Made by a program: the position numbers and the translations under genes. A stretch of DNA of 64,000 nucleotides from Sideroxydans sp. (GTDB taxonomy: Bacteria; Pseudomonadota; Gammaproteobacteria; Burkholderiales; Gallionellaceae), in contig VMTA01000004.1 in assembly GCA_013791855.1 (NCBI GenBank), positions 62,001 to 126,000 of the forward strand, read 5' to 3'. Positions within the stretch are counted from its first letter, which is position 1, and each line of letters opens with the position of its first letter. Of the stretch, positions 16,393 through 25,859 are shown piece after piece. The notes below the pieces were generated by a model. It made no database searches and was not told the origin of the DNA. It saw nothing but the letters and a program-made list of their open reading frames with translations.

Positions 16393-16887
16393 ATGAAAAC
16401 ACTGCAAACCCTGTTCGCCCTCCTGCTGCTGTCCCTCACCCAACTCGCCACCGCAGAAGGACTCAGCTACACCAACGTCCAACTGCAGATCGCCCACATC
16501 CAGGTGCAGGACGACATCAGCTTCGACGACGCTGTGGAATCGCTCAAGCTGCGCGCCAACCAGCACAACCTCAAGTTCGTCGGCGGCAACCCCATCTACA
16601 AAGAGATCGAAGCCCTCACTGGAAAACCCGCCAAGCGCATGGAGATCTTCAACTTCTGCGACGGCCTCACCGCCAACAAGATGCTCGCCGCCGACCACAT
16701 GATGATCGCCTTCATGCCCTGCCGCATCGCCATCATCGAAGACAAGGCAGGCAAGCGCTGGGTCGTCTCCATGATGATGGACCTCAAGATGATCAAAGCC
16801 CTGCCGGAAGACACGCGCAAGAGCGCCGAGAAAGTGATGGCCGCCATGAAGGACATGATGGTGGCGGCGAGTACGGGGGATTTGTAA
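16393..16887 (+). CDS. DUF302-domain periplasmic protein
   Basis: Encodes 164 aa with a signal peptide (residues 1-21, ending LATA). The body matches the DUF302 layout: an N-terminal FDDAVESLKLRANQHNLKFV segment, NFCDG, and FMPCRIAIIED as the conserved central strand. The two cysteines in those motifs could form a redox or metal pair. The C-terminal third is methionine-rich (SMMMDLKM, VMAAMKDMM). DUF302 proteins are frequent next to sulfur-oxidation genes, but their biochemical role is not settled. The ribosome-binding site AAAGGA precedes the ATG at 16393. It is the last gene of the presumed sox transcript. Confidence 0.8.
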   Translation: MKTLQTLFALLLLSLTQLATAEGLSYTNVQLQIAHIQVQDDISFDDAVESLKLRANQHNLKFVGGNPIYKEIEALTGKPAKRMEIFNFCDGLTANKMLAADHMMIAFMPCRIAIIEDKAGKRWVVSMMMDLKMIKALPEDTRKSAEKVMAAMKDMMVAASTGDL

Positions 16888-16902
16888 TTCGGTGAAAAAC
16901 AG

Positions 16903-16987
16903 GTAGGTCGGGTTAGCGCAGCGTAACCCGACGTTTCCTCTGCTCCCATCCAATCGTGTCGGGTTGCGCTGCGATAACCCGACCTAC
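16903..16987. repeat. Palindromic intergenic repeat (GTCGGGTTA/TAACCCGAC family)
   Basis: A 12-bp inverted repeat, GTAGGTCGGGTT (16903-16914) and AACCCGACCTAC (16976-16987), bounds the element. Each half is itself a hairpin: GTCGGGTTA/TAACCCGAC around GCGCAGCG on the left (16907-16932), and GTCGGGTT/AACCCGAC around a 10-nt centre on the right (16958-16983). A third arm, TAACCCGAC, lies at 16991-16999. It resembles REP/BIME-type elements dispersed in proteobacterial genomes. It may also act as a bidirectional transcription barrier between the sox genes and the minus-strand genes. Confidence 0.8.
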
Positions 16988-17044
16988 AACTAACCCGACA
17001 TGCAACTTACGGATACAGCGCCCTATGTGGGTTGTTGAAACGTT

Positions 17045-17422
17045 TTAATTGCGACGGCGAATCTCTCTGACGCTGGTAAATAAACTTAGCAGTGCTCCAC
17101 CTAAAAAAAATCCAATCGCAATGGCGTGAGATAGGGTCAGAAGAAACAAAGCGAGCGCGAACAAGCCAACTACTATTCCGCACCACGCGGCGACAATCAT
17201 AGCTGCCGGAGAATGAGATATCAGATCAAAGCCCCAAATATTCCTATCCTCTATTCGGGTCTCAGCCATCCATGCTGCTAAAACACAAACCGGAATGCTA
17301 AAGCCAAGCATCCCTGAAATAATGGGGTGCGAATCCCACTATACCGTGTTTGATGTCATGCTGAGCGCAGCAGCAAAGCAACTAGCAGCCACCCCGTAAG
17401 ATAATTTTGCTGTTCGATTCAT
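17045..17422 (-). pseudogene. Small membrane-protein gene interrupted by an in-frame TAG
   Basis: From the ATG at 17422 (preceded by CTAGG), 27 codons encode MNRTAKLSYGVAASCFAAAL and seven more residues, then a TAG at 17339-17341. The same frame continues without further stops through WDSHPIISGMLGFSIPV to the stop at 17045, giving about 125 residues in all. The downstream part has two strong hydrophobic segments (PAAMIVAAWCGIVVGLFALA and IAIGFFLGGALLSLF) and a basic end (REIRRRN). The frame continuity and the hydrophobic first segment suggest one gene broken by a nonsense mutation. Alternatively only the 88-codon downstream part (ATG at 17311) is translated. The region is more AT-rich than its neighbours. 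Family unknown. Confidence 0.5.
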
Positions 17423-17555
17423 TTTGTACCTAGCGTGGAGTTAACAACGTTGCCTTGTCGCGAGCAGGGGGCTATTTGCAGAATGGCCAATGTACGACCA
17501 AAACCTAATGCCTGTTTATGTCGGGATACACTCATTGCACACGTTGAGCAGAAAT

Positions 17556-18461
17556 CTACTCCCACTCCAACATCGGAAACACCCTAGCGATATTCCGCCG
17601 ATTGGTGATGTCGAACAGCAGCCATTTATCCTTTTCAGATTGCGCGGCGGTCTCTATGGTCTGTTCCATGCTGTCGCCGCGTGCGATGGCGGCGCGCACG
17701 TCGCCTAACAGCGTTGCAAGATAGCGCTTTTCATCATCCAGCGCTTTGCCGCCGTTCGCAGTGACGGGGCCGTGGCCGGGCACGAGGCGGGGAGCGTTCT
17801 CGTTGCGCAGGGTTTCGATGACAGAAAGCCAAGATGGGATGTCACCATCCACTGACGGTGCGCGTTCGATGAACAACAGGTCGCCGGTCCACAGGATGTT
17901 GCTGGTGCTGTCTTGCACGCTGAGATCGGAAGGGCTGTGCGCGATGGGGTGGGCGGTCAGGCGCAGGGTGCGTCCGCCGAGGTCGAGTTCATGTGTGGTT
18001 TCGACGGCCAGATCGGGCGGGATGAGTTCGCTGCCGGCGGCATCCTTGCCCACCCATTCGGCCTGATTACGCAGATAGACTTCCTTGCGCAGCGCCATCT
18101 CGTTCGCCAGCTTGGCGTGTCCGACGAACACCGGCTTGTCCTGTTTGAACGCGGCGCCGCCCAACGCGTGGTCCGGGTGCACGTGGGTGGTGATGACGTA
18201 CAGGATGGGCAGCTTGGTGACCTTGCGGATCTCTTTGCGCAGGCTTGCTCCCACGGCGGGGGAGCCGCCGGTGTCGATCACCGCCACGCCCTTGCTGCCG
18301 ACGATGAAGCTGAGGTTGCAGATGTCGCCGCCGTAATGTCCGGAGAGGTCTTTGTGTTCGCCGCGATGGACGTACACGCCGGGGGCGATGTTCTCGATGT
18401 TGAAAGGTGCCGCGAATGCGAGGGCGGGGAGGAGTAAGAGCAGGCCGAGTAATTTGTTCAT
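17556..18461 (-). CDS. Periplasmic metallo-beta-lactamase-fold hydrolase (SoxH/quinoprotein-relay type)
   Basis: Encodes 301 aa with a signal peptide (residues 1-17, ALAFA). The zinc site is complete: HVHPDH (THVHPDHALGG), a later histidine in HPIAHSPSD, GDLLFIE as the aspartate bridge, and PGHGPV. The plan matches SoxH and the 'quinoprotein relay system zinc metallohydrolase' group, whose substrates are uncertain; antibiotic hydrolysis is not implied. The ribosome-binding site AAAGG precedes the ATG. It lies just beyond the sox cluster on the opposite strand, which makes a sulfur-metabolite role plausible but unproven. sthA is 55 nt upstream in the same orientation. Confidence 0.82.
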   Translation of the reverse strand: MNKLLGLLLLLPALAFAAPFNIENIAPGVYVHRGEHKDLSGHYGGDICNLSFIVGSKGVAVIDTGGSPAVGASLRKEIRKVTKLPILYVITTHVHPDHALGGAAFKQDKPVFVGHAKLANEMALRKEVYLRNQAEWVGKDAAGSELIPPDLAVETTHELDLGGRTLRLTAHPIAHSPSDLSVQDSTSNILWTGDLLFIERAPSVDGDIPSWLSVIETLRNENAPRLVPGHGPVTANGGKALDDEKRYLATLLGDVRAAIARGDSMEQTIETAAQSEKDKWLLFDITNRRNIARVFPMLEWE

Positions 18462-18516
18462 ATGCGCCTTTCAATAGTGAGACGAAAAAACAAAACGATG
18501 GGGTGCCGCCGACTGC

Positions 18517-19908
18517 TTATCCCTTGTTGCGCCGCTCCATCTGGTGCGTGCAATCCAGTGCCGCCAGTTTGTAACATTCTGCCAGCGTCGGGTAGTTGAA
18601 TACGTTGCTGATCAGGTCGCGCACGCTGCCGTTCAGGTTCATCACCAGTTGCCCGATGTGCACCAGTTCGCTGGCCTGTTCGCCCACGATGTGCACGCCC
18701 AGCAGTTTACCGCTGTGCGCATCCACCACCAGCTTCAGCAAGCCCTGCGCGTCCCCGTTGATCTGGCCGCGCGCGCTGTCCTTGAAATAGGCGCGCCCGA
18801 GTACGTAGGGGATGTTCTCCTGCTGCACTTCCTTCTCGGTCTTGCCGACGTAGGAGATCTCGGGGATGGTGTACACCGCCATTGGCATGTTCTCGGCGGA
18901 TTGTTGTTCCGCACCGCCGAAGGCATGCAGCACGGCGCTGCGTCCCTGTTCCATGCCGGTGGAGGCGAGTGCGGGGCGGCCGATCAGGTCGCCCACCGCG
19001 TAGATGTGCGGCACGCTGGTCTGGAACTGCGCGTTGACCGTGACCCAGCCTTCATCCAGCGCGATGCCTGCCTGTTCCACTTTCAGGCCTGCCGTATTCG
19101 GTTCGCGGCCCTGCGCGAACAGCACGGCATCGGTGCGGAATTCCTTACCGCTCGCCAGCCGCGTCAGCACGCCGTGATCCTCGCGCACAATCTCGGCCAC
19201 GCGCTCTTCCATGTGGAAGTCCACGCCCATGCCGAGGAAACTGTCGGCCAGCACGCCGACCACATCCTCGCTCAGATAAGTGAGCAGTTGCTTGTGGCTA
19301 TCCACCACCGATACGTGCACGCCGAGCGCGGCGAAGATGGATACGAATTCGCAGGCGATCACGCCGCCGCCCACCACCAGCAGGCTGTCGGGCAGATGAC
19401 GCAGGTTGAGGATGGAGGTGGAGTCCAGCACCGTCTTCTTGTCGAAGGGGATGTCGGCCGGGCGGCGCGGACGCGAACCGGCAGCGAGCAGGATGACTTC
19501 AGCAGAGATTTTGCGTGTGTTGCCGGAAGCGTCGGTGACCTGCAGCGTGTGCGCATCGACGAACGACGCCTCGCCGGGGATCAGCGCCACGCCGTGTTTC
19601 AGCAGACGTTTCAGGATGACCGATTCCTGCTGCGCGATCACGCCTTCCTTGCGGCGCACCGCGTCGGCCAGCAGACCGTGGCGGCTGCGGCTGTCCGGTG
19701 CGAGCGCGGAACGCATGCCGCCGGAACGCGACAGCAGATACGCCACCTCGCGCATCGCCTTGCTGGGGATGGTGCCGGTCTGCAAGCCCGCGCCGCCGAG
19801 CTTGGGCTTGCGCTCGATGATCGCCGCACGCTTGCCCATGCGCGCCGCCTGCCAGGCTGCATGTTGTCCTGCTGGGCCGGAGCCGATGATGAGGATGTCG
19901 TAGTCCAT
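18517..19908 (-). CDS. sthA: Si-specific (soluble) pyridine nucleotide transhydrogenase
   Basis: Encodes 463 aa, a flavoprotein of the disulfide-oxidoreductase superfamily that exchanges hydride between NADPH and NAD in the cytoplasm. The FAD-binding motif GSGPAGQHAA starts at residue 9, the NAD(P) motif GGGVIACEF lies near residue 180, and the second FAD motif is IYAVGDLIG. The redox-active CxxxxC of lipoamide dehydrogenases is absent: the site reads GGAGLQTGTIPSK. That is expected for transhydrogenases, although here even the first cysteine retained by E. coli SthA is missing. The C-terminal FNYPTLAECYKLAALD matches the family. Its start is 25 nt after the metG stop, so a metG-sthA transcript is likely. 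Confidence 0.9.
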   Translation of the reverse strand: MDYDILIIGSGPAGQHAAWQAARMGKRAAIIERKPKLGGAGLQTGTIPSKAMREVAYLLSRSGGMRSALAPDSRSRHGLLADAVRRKEGVIAQQESVILKRLLKHGVALIPGEASFVDAHTLQVTDASGNTRKISAEVILLAAGSRPRRPADIPFDKKTVLDSTSILNLRHLPDSLLVVGGGVIACEFVSIFAALGVHVSVVDSHKQLLTYLSEDVVGVLADSFLGMGVDFHMEERVAEIVREDHGVLTRLASGKEFRTDAVLFAQGREPNTAGLKVEQAGIALDEGWVTVNAQFQTSVPHIYAVGDLIGRPALASTGMEQGRSAVLHAFGGAEQQSAENMPMAVYTIPEISYVGKTEKEVQQENIPYVLGRAYFKDSARGQINGDAQGLLKLVVDAHSGKLLGVHIVGEQASELVHIGQLVMNLNGSVRDLISNVFNYPTLAECYKLAALDCTHQMERRNKG

Positions 19909-19933
19909 CTGCTCGGCTCCTTGGTCGATTGGA

Positions 19934-22000
19934 TTATTTGATGCGCATACCCGGCTGTGCGCCGTCGTCCGGCGACAGGATGAACAGGCCGGGCTCGCTG
20001 CCGGAGGCGGCCAGCACCATGCCTTCGCTCATGCCGAACTTCATCTTGCGCGGCGCGAGGTTGGCCACCATCACGGTCATGCGGCCCTTCAGCTTCTCCG
20101 GATCGTAGGCGGACTTGATGCCCGCGAACACGTTGCGCGGCTTCTCTTCGCCGATGTCCAGTGTCAACTGGATCAGCTTGTCCGCACCCACTACGTGCTC
20201 GGCGTTGACGATGCGCGCCACGCGCAGGTCGATCTTGCCAAAGTCGTCGATGTTGATGGTGTCGGCGATGGGGTCGATCTGGCGCTGCTGGTGTTCGGCG
20301 TGGCGGGTCTCGGAATGGGTATCTGTCATGGGTTTCAGGCTTTCCTGGTTGGCGGCGACCATCGCTTCGATCAGCTTGGGATCGAGGCGGGTGGCCAGAT
20401 GTTGGTAGGTGTTGATGGTGTGGCCGGCTGGCAGTGCTTGCCATGCGCCGCTCCACGCGATGGGTTCGATGTTCAGGAAGCTCTCCACTTGCGCGGCGAG
20501 TTCCGGCAGTACGGGTTTCAGGTACAGCGTCAGGTCGCGGAACAGGGTCAGTGCGGTGGAGCAGACTACGTGCAACTCTGCTTCCTTGCCTTCCTGCTTC
20601 GCCATCGCCCAAGGTGCCTTCTCGGCGATGTACTGGTTCGCCATGTCGGCCAGACGCATGATCTCGCGCAGGGCACGTGCGTAATCGCGCTCTTCAAAGC
20701 AGCGCGCGATCTCGTTATCGTTGAACGCGGTTCTGAATTCAGAACTGGCCGCACCATCGCAATCGCCCAACTTGCCGTCGAACTTCTTGCTGATGAAGCC
20801 CGCGCAGCGGCTGGCGATGTTGATGTACTTGCCGATCAGGTCGCTGTTCACCTTGGCCACGAAGTCTTCGAGGTTGAGGTCGATGTCTTCCATCGTGCCG
20901 TTCAGTTTGGCGGCGTAGTAGTAGCGCAGGTATTCGGTGTTCTTGATGTGGTCCACATAGCTGCGCGCGGTGATGAAAGTGCCGCGCGATTTGCTCATCT
21001 TCTCGCCGTTGACGGTGAGGAAACCGTGCGCGAACAACTTGGTCGGCGTGCGGAAACCTGCGTGCTGCAACATCGCAGGCCAGAACAGTGCGTGGAAATA
21101 GAGGATGTCCTTGCCGATGAAATGGTACAGCTCGGCGTCGGAGCCTTGTTTCCAGTAGTCGTCGAAAGCTATGCCGGTCTTCGCGCACAGTTGCTTGAAG
21201 CTGCCCATGTAACCCACCGGCGCATCCAGCCACACATAGAAATATTTGCCCGGTGCATCGGGGATCTCGAAGCCGAAGTAGGGCGCATCACGCGAGATGT
21301 CCCAGTCGGTCAGCTTGTTCTCGCCTTCTGCACCCAGCCATTCCTGCATCTTGTTGGCGGCCTCGGCCTGCAGCGAGCCGCCGCGCGTCCATTCGCGCAG
21401 GAAGTTCTGGCAGCGCGGATCGGAGAGCTTGAAGAAATAGTGGTCGGAGTTGCGCAGGACCGGTGCAGCACCGGATACGGCGGAGAACGGGTTGATCAGG
21501 TCGGTGGGGGCGTAGGCCGCGCCGCACACTTCGCAGTTGTCGCCGTACTGGTCCTTGGCGTGACACTTGGGGCATTCGCCCTTGATGAAACGGTCCGGCA
21601 GGAACATGTTCTTGACCGGGTCGTAATACTGTTCGATGGAGCGCACCTCGATCAGGTCGTTGCCTTTCAGCGTGCGGTAGATGCTCTGCGCGCTTTCCTT
21701 GTTCTCTGCCGAGTTGGTCGAGCCGTAGTTGTCGAAGTTGACGTGAAAAGCGGAGAAATCATCGAAATGTTCCTGCCAGACGCGGGCGATCAGCTGTTCG
21801 GGCGTGACGCCTTCCATCTCGGCGCGCAGCATGATGGGTGTGCCGTGGGTGTCGTCGGCGCACACGTAGTGGCAGGTGTTGCCGCGCATCTTCTGGAAAC
21901 GCACCCAGATGTCGGTCTGGATGTATTCGACCAGATGGCCGAGGTGGATGCTGCCGTTGGCGTAGGGCAGGGCGGAGGTGACGAGTATCTTGCGGGTCAT
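19934..22000 (-). CDS. metG: Methionyl-tRNA synthetase
   Basis: Encodes 688 aa, a class-I synthetase that charges tRNA-Met. It starts [16 protein letters not shown]; the HIGH-type motif is HLGH (residues 22-25), the zinc knuckle is [18 protein letters not shown], and the second signature is KMSKS. The C-terminal 110 residues (from [15 protein letters not shown]) form the dimerising OB-fold tRNA-binding domain, so this is the long MetG form. The ATG at 22000 has AGGAAATCAG upstream. A longer upstream reading is possible but lacks family similarity. It is divergent from dcd across 176 nt. Confidence 0.97.
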   Translation of the reverse strand: MTRKILVTSALPYANGSIHLGHLVEYIQTDIWVRFQKMRGNTCHYVCADDTHGTPIMLRAEMEGVTPEQLIARVWQEHFDDFSAFHVNFDNYGSTNSAENKESAQSIYRTLKGNDLIEVRSIEQYYDPVKNMFLPDRFIKGECPKCHAKDQYGDNCEVCGAAYAPTDLINPFSAVSGAAPVLRNSDHYFFKLSDPRCQNFLREWTRGGSLQAEAANKMQEWLGAEGENKLTDWDISRDAPYFGFEIPDAPGKYFYVWLDAPVGYMGSFKQLCAKTGIAFDDYWKQGSDAELYHFIGKDILYFHALFWPAMLQHAGFRTPTKLFAHGFLTVNGEKMSKSRGTFITARSYVDHIKNTEYLRYYYAAKLNGTMEDIDLNLEDFVAKVNSDLIGKYINIASRCAGFISKKFDGKLGDCDGAASSEFRTAFNDNEIARCFEERDYARALREIMRLADMANQYIAEKAPWAMAKQEGKEAELHVVCSTALTLFRDLTLYLKPVLPELAAQVESFLNIEPIAWSGAWQALPAGHTINTYQHLATRLDPKLIEAMVAANQESLKPMTDTHSETRHAEHQQRQIDPIADTINIDDFGKIDLRVARIVNAEHVVGADKLIQLTLDIGEEKPRNVFAGIKSAYDPEKLKGRMTVMVANLAPRKMKFGMSEGMVLAASGSEPGLFILSPDDGAQPGMRIK

Positions 22001-22176
22001 GTGGCTGATTTCCTTGAAAAGCGGCTGGATGGCGCACTGCGGCGCCGTGCGCCTTGCATTGCATCCGTCTCGCTCGCTTTTGCTTAAATTCGATGAGGGC
22101 GCGATTGTAGCAAAACCCACGCACCGCCGAGGAATTAGGTAAAATCGCGCCCGCAAAAACCCTTCAAGGAATCGTG

Positions 22177-22743
22177 ATGAGCATCAAGTCAGACAAATGG
22201 ATACGCCGCATGTGCGAACAGCACGGCATGATCGAGCCGTTCGAACCCCAACAGGTCAAGGAAGCGAACGGCCAGAAGATCGTGTCCTATGGCACTTCCA
22301 GCTATGGTTACGACATCCGCTGCTCGCGCGAATTCAAGCTGTTCACCAACATCAACAGCACCATCGTCGACCCCAAGAACTTCGACCCGAGTTCCTTTGT
22401 GAACGTCGAGGCTGACTATTGCATCATCCCGCCCAACTCTTTCGCGCTGGCGCGCACCGTGGAATATTTCCGCATCCCGCGCAACGTGCTGACCGTGTGC
22501 CTGGGCAAATCCACCTACGCGCGCTGCGGCATCATCGTCAACGTCACCCCGTTCGAGCCGGAATGGGAAGGCTATGTGACGCTGGAGTTCTCCAACACCA
22601 CGCCGCTGCCCGCCAAGATTTACGCCAACGAGGGCGTGGCGCAAGTGCTGTTCTTCGAGAGCGACGAAGTGTGCGAGACATCGTATAAAGACCGTGGCGG
22701 CAAGTATCAGGGCCAGCACGGCGTGACCCTGCCGAAGATCTGA
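22177..22743 (+). CDS. dcd: dCTP deaminase
   Basis: Encodes 188 aa. It deaminates dCTP to dUTP, the main bacterial source of dUMP for thymidylate synthesis. It belongs to the trimeric dUTPase-like fold. Family blocks seen are [19 protein letters not shown], the catalytic-glutamate strand [14 protein letters not shown] and [13 protein letters not shown] at the end. The start is the ATG at 22177, six bases after AAGGA; a GTG at 22174 is the alternative. The next small gene starts on the last base of the stop codon. Confidence 0.96.
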   Translation: MSIKSDKWIRRMCEQHGMIEPFEPQQVKEANGQKIVSYGTSSYGYDIRCSREFKLFTNINSTIVDPKNFDPSSFVNVEADYCIIPPNSFALARTVEYFRIPRNVLTVCLGKSTYARCGIIVNVTPFEPEWEGYVTLEFSNTTPLPAKIYANEGVAQVLFFESDEVCETSYKDRGGKYQGQHGVTLPKI

Positions 22744-22964
22744 TGGACAAGTTCAAGCAAGTCGTCTGGCACTCACCCGAAGGCGAGGTGGTGGCCTGCT
22801 ACGAGAAGAACAAAGTGATGCAGGAGAATCTGGCCGAGATCGGGCAGGTCTGCCGCGATGCCCTGGAAGACGCCGTGCTTATGGGCTGCGACGAACAGCA
22901 GTTCCGCGAAGTGTTGGCCGATCTGGTCGCCACCCTCGCCAGTCCATATCCGGCTGGCAATTAA
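22743..22964 (+). CDS. Conserved small protein of unknown function
   Basis: Encodes 73 aa, acidic and probably helical, with no signal peptide or membrane segment. It starts at a TGATG junction with dcd (1-nt overlap), which argues for coupled translation and a real gene. Features are a Trp-His-Ser-Pro turn (VVWHSPEGEVV) and two cysteines (C19 and C37). I do not recognise a family. The overlap suggests a role connected with nucleotide metabolism or simply a shared transcript. Confidence 0.65.
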   Translation: MDKFKQVVWHSPEGEVVACYEKNKVMQENLAEIGQVCRDALEDAVLMGCDEQQFREVLADLVATLASPYPAGN

Positions 22965-23030
22965 CACCCCCTATCGCTTGCGCATTCTGCGAGAATTCCC
23001 ATCACTATTTAGCTCCAGCAGGAGAGAGAC

Positions 23031-25277
23031 ATGAAATTCCATTTTCCCATCATCATTATCGACGAAGATTACCGTTCGGAGAACGCCAGCGGGCACGGTA
23101 TTCGCGCGTTGGCCGAGGCGCTTGAAAAAGAAGGGACCGAAGTCGTCGGCATGACCAGCTACGGCGATCTGACTTCCTTTGCGCAGCAGCAAAGCCGAGC
23201 TTCAGCTTTTGTGCTGTCCATCGACGATGAGGAATTCGGCGGGGGCAGCGCGGAAGAGACGGAAATGGCATTGCGTACCTTGCGCTCGTTTGTGCAGGAG
23301 ATCCGCTTCAAGAATTCAGACATCCCCATCTATCTGTACGGGGAAACGCGCACTTCGCGCCACATCCCCAACGACATCCTGCGCGAGCTGCACGGCTTCA
23401 TCCACATGCACGAGGACACGCCGGAATTCGTGGCGCGCCACATCATCCGTGAAGCGAAGTCGTATATGGATTCGCTGGCGCCGCCGTTCTTCCGCGCGCT
23501 GGTGGGTTATGCGCAGGATGGTTCATATTCCTGGCACTGCCCCGGTCACTCCGGCGGTGTGGCGTTCCTGAAGTCGCCGGTGGGGCGCATGTTCCATCAG
23601 TTCTTCGGTGAGAACATGCTGCGTGCCGACGTGTGCAATGCGGTGGACGAGCTGGGACAGTTGCTTGACCACACCGGGCCGGTGGCGGCTTCGGAGCGCA
23701 ACGCGGCGCGAATCTTCAATGCGGATCATTTGTTCTTCGTCACCAACGGCACATCGACTTCCAACAAGATCGTGTGGCACTCGATGGTGGCACCGGACGA
23801 CATCGTGGTGGTGGACCGTAACTGCCATAAATCCATTTTGCACGCGATCATGATGACCGGCGCGGTGCCGGTGTTCCTGACACCGACACGCAACAACTTC
23901 GGCATCATCGGACCGATACCGAAATCCGAATTCGAGATGGCCAACATCCAGAAGAAGATCGATGCCAATCCGTTCATCAAGGACAAGACCAAGAAGCCGC
24001 GCATCCTCACTATCACGCAAAGCACTTACGACGGTGTGATGTACAACGTGGAGATACTGAAGGAGATGCTGGACGGCAAGATCGATGCGCTGCATTTCGA
24101 CGAAGCCTGGTTGCCGCACGCGGCATTCCACGACTTCTACAAGAGCATGCATGCCATCGGCAAGGGCCGTCCGCGCGCCAAAGAATCGATGATCTTCGCC
24201 ACGCAGTCCACGCACAAGTTGCTGGCCGGCCTGTCGCAAGCTTCGCAGATCCTGGTGCGCGACAGCGAGGAACGCAAACTTGATCGCGACTGCTTCAACG
24301 AAGCCTATCTGATGCACACCTCGACTTCGCCGCAATACGCCATCATCGCCTCGTGCGATGTGGCTGCTGCGATGATGGAACCACCCGGCGGCACCGCGCT
24401 GGTGGAGGAAAGCATCTCCGAAGCGCTGGACTTCCGCCGCGCCATGCGCAAAGTCGAAGCCGAGTTCGACACGGACTGGTGGTTCAAAGTGTGGGGCCCG
24501 GATTATCTGTCTGAAGATGGTATGGCCGACCGTGAAGACTGGGTGTTGCGTGCGGATGACCGCTGGCACGGATTCGGCAAACTCGCCGAAGGCTTCAATA
24601 TGCTCGACCCGATCAAGGCCACCGTTGTAACGCCGGGGCTGGATGTGGGTGGTGACTTCGCTGATAGCGGTATTCCCGCCAGCATCGTCACCAAGTATCT
24701 GTCTGAACACGGCGTGGTGGTGGAGAAGTGCGGCCTGTATTCCTTCTTCATCATGTTCACTATCGGCATCACCAAGGGACGCTGGAACAGCATGGTGACC
24801 GAGCTGCAACAGTTCAAGGATGACTACGACAAGAACCAGCCGCTGTGGCGCGTGTTGCCGGCATTCATCGCCAAGAACCCGCGCTACGAAAAGATCGGCC
24901 TGCGCGATCTTTGCGACCAGATCCACGGCATCTACAAAGCTAACAACGTGGCGAAGTTGACCACCGAGATGTATCTGTCCAACATGGTGCCCGCAATGAA
25001 ACCGTCGGACGCTTTCGCCAAGATGGCGCACGGCGAGATCGAGCGCGTGCCGGTTGACGAACTGGAAGGCCGCATCACTGCTGTGTTGCTAACGCCTTAT
25101 CCGCCCGGTATCCCGTTGTTGATCCCCGGTGAGTGTTTCAACAAGACCATTGTTGATTACCTGAAATTCGCGCGCGAATTCAACAAGAAATTCCCCGGCT
25201 TCGAGACCGACATCCACGGTCTGGTGTCGGACAAGGTGAACGGCGAGCGTATCTATTTCGTCGACTGTGTGAAGTAA
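23031..25277 (+). CDS. Orn/Lys/Arg decarboxylase (fold-type I, PLP-dependent, large form)
   Basis: Encodes 748 aa. It decarboxylates a basic amino acid to a polyamine or diamine. The N-terminal about 130 residues form the receiver-like wing domain ([14 protein letters not shown]). The PLP domain includes [22 protein letters not shown] and [14 protein letters not shown], with the PLP lysine in [14 protein letters not shown]. The C-terminal domain includes [14 protein letters not shown]. Length and order match E. coli LdcC/SpeC/AdiA. Which substrate is used cannot be told from sequence alone. A strong ribosome-binding site (AGGAGAGAG) precedes the ATG. A macro-domain gene follows 10 nt later. 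Confidence 0.9.
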   Translation: MKFHFPIIIIDEDYRSENASGHGIRALAEALEKEGTEVVGMTSYGDLTSFAQQQSRASAFVLSIDDEEFGGGSAEETEMALRTLRSFVQEIRFKNSDIPIYLYGETRTSRHIPNDILRELHGFIHMHEDTPEFVARHIIREAKSYMDSLAPPFFRALVGYAQDGSYSWHCPGHSGGVAFLKSPVGRMFHQFFGENMLRADVCNAVDELGQLLDHTGPVAASERNAARIFNADHLFFVTNGTSTSNKIVWHSMVAPDDIVVVDRNCHKSILHAIMMTGAVPVFLTPTRNNFGIIGPIPKSEFEMANIQKKIDANPFIKDKTKKPRILTITQSTYDGVMYNVEILKEMLDGKIDALHFDEAWLPHAAFHDFYKSMHAIGKGRPRAKESMIFATQSTHKLLAGLSQASQILVRDSEERKLDRDCFNEAYLMHTSTSPQYAIIASCDVAAAMMEPPGGTALVEESISEALDFRRAMRKVEAEFDTDWWFKVWGPDYLSEDGMADREDWVLRADDRWHGFGKLAEGFNMLDPIKATVVTPGLDVGGDFADSGIPASIVTKYLSEHGVVVEKCGLYSFFIMFTIGITKGRWNSMVTELQQFKDDYDKNQPLWRVLPAFIAKNPRYEKIGLRDLCDQIHGIYKANNVAKLTTEMYLSNMVPAMKPSDAFAKMAHGEIERVPVDELEGRITAVLLTPYPPGIPLLIPGECFNKTIVDYLKFAREFNKKFPGFETDIHGLVSDKVNGERIYFVDCVK

Positions 25278-25287
25278 TCGCTCGGCC

Positions 25288-25800
25288 ATGAGCGGCGTCA
25301 TCCGGGCAGTTCAGGCGGATATCACCACGCTCAAGGTCGATGCCATCGTCAATGCCGCGAACAACATGCTGCTGGGCGGCGGCGGGGTGGACGGCGCGAT
25401 CCATCGCGCAGCCGGTCCCGAGCTGCTGGAGGAATGCCGCACGCTCGGCGGATGCGACACCGGCGATGCCAGACTCACTCGTGGCTATCGCCTCCCCGCG
25501 AAGCACATCATCCACACCGTAGGCCCGGTGTGGCAGGGTGGTACGCACGGCGAAGCTGAATTACTCGCATCCTGCTACCGGTGTTCGCTGGAGATCGCTA
25601 CCAGTCACGGCCTGACCTCTATCGCCTTTCCCTCCATCAGTACCGGCGTGTATGGCTACCCGAAAGACGCGGCGGCGCGCATCGCCGTGCAGACGGTGCG
25701 TGAGTTCATGCAACACGATGCGACCATGCAGGAGATCATCTTCTGCTGCTATTCGGCGGAGGACCTTGCCCGCTATCGATCGCTGCTTGCTGTGCGCTAG
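25288..25800 (+). CDS. Macro-domain O-acetyl-ADP-ribose deacetylase (YmdB-like)
   Basis: Encodes 170 aa, a single macro domain. ADP-ribose-binding signatures are [18 protein letters not shown] (residues about 25-42), the catalytic-loop aspartate in [19 protein letters not shown], and [13 protein letters not shown]. The family hydrolyses O-acetyl-ADP-ribose and can remove mono-ADP-ribose from proteins. It is 10 nt from the decarboxylase stop and has no obvious ribosome-binding site of its own, so it is probably translated from the same message. The gene name ymdB would be reasonable but orthology was not tested. Confidence 0.9.
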   Translation: MSGVIRAVQADITTLKVDAIVNAANNMLLGGGGVDGAIHRAAGPELLEECRTLGGCDTGDARLTRGYRLPAKHIIHTVGPVWQGGTHGEAELLASCYRCSLEIATSHGLTSIAFPSISTGVYGYPKDAAARIAVQTVREFMQHDATMQEIIFCCYSAEDLARYRSLLAVR

Positions 25801-25859
25801 TTGCACTGAAACGTGCATTGCTATTGACCGCACCTGATGCGGAGAGGAAGATTCTGCGC

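Noticed and set aside
18517..19908. Dihydrolipoamide dehydrogenase or mercuric reductase
   Set aside because: The redox CxxxxC motif is absent (GGAGLQTGTIPSK), and the C-terminal FNYPTLAE block fits the soluble transhydrogenase.
18544..19941. 465-codon open frame antisense to sthA
   Set aside because: Shadow of sthA: His/Gln/Ala-rich low-complexity translation with no recognisable domain.
20195..22087. 630-codon open frame antisense to metG
   Set aside because: It lies wholly within metG on the other strand, shows Val/Gly/Ala/Asp-biased shadow composition and matches no family I know.
25818..25859. TTG start giving 14 extra residues on the CHASE-GGDEF protein
   Set aside because: The ATG at 25860 has a GGAGAGGA ribosome-binding site and gives a normal short cytoplasmic N-terminus.
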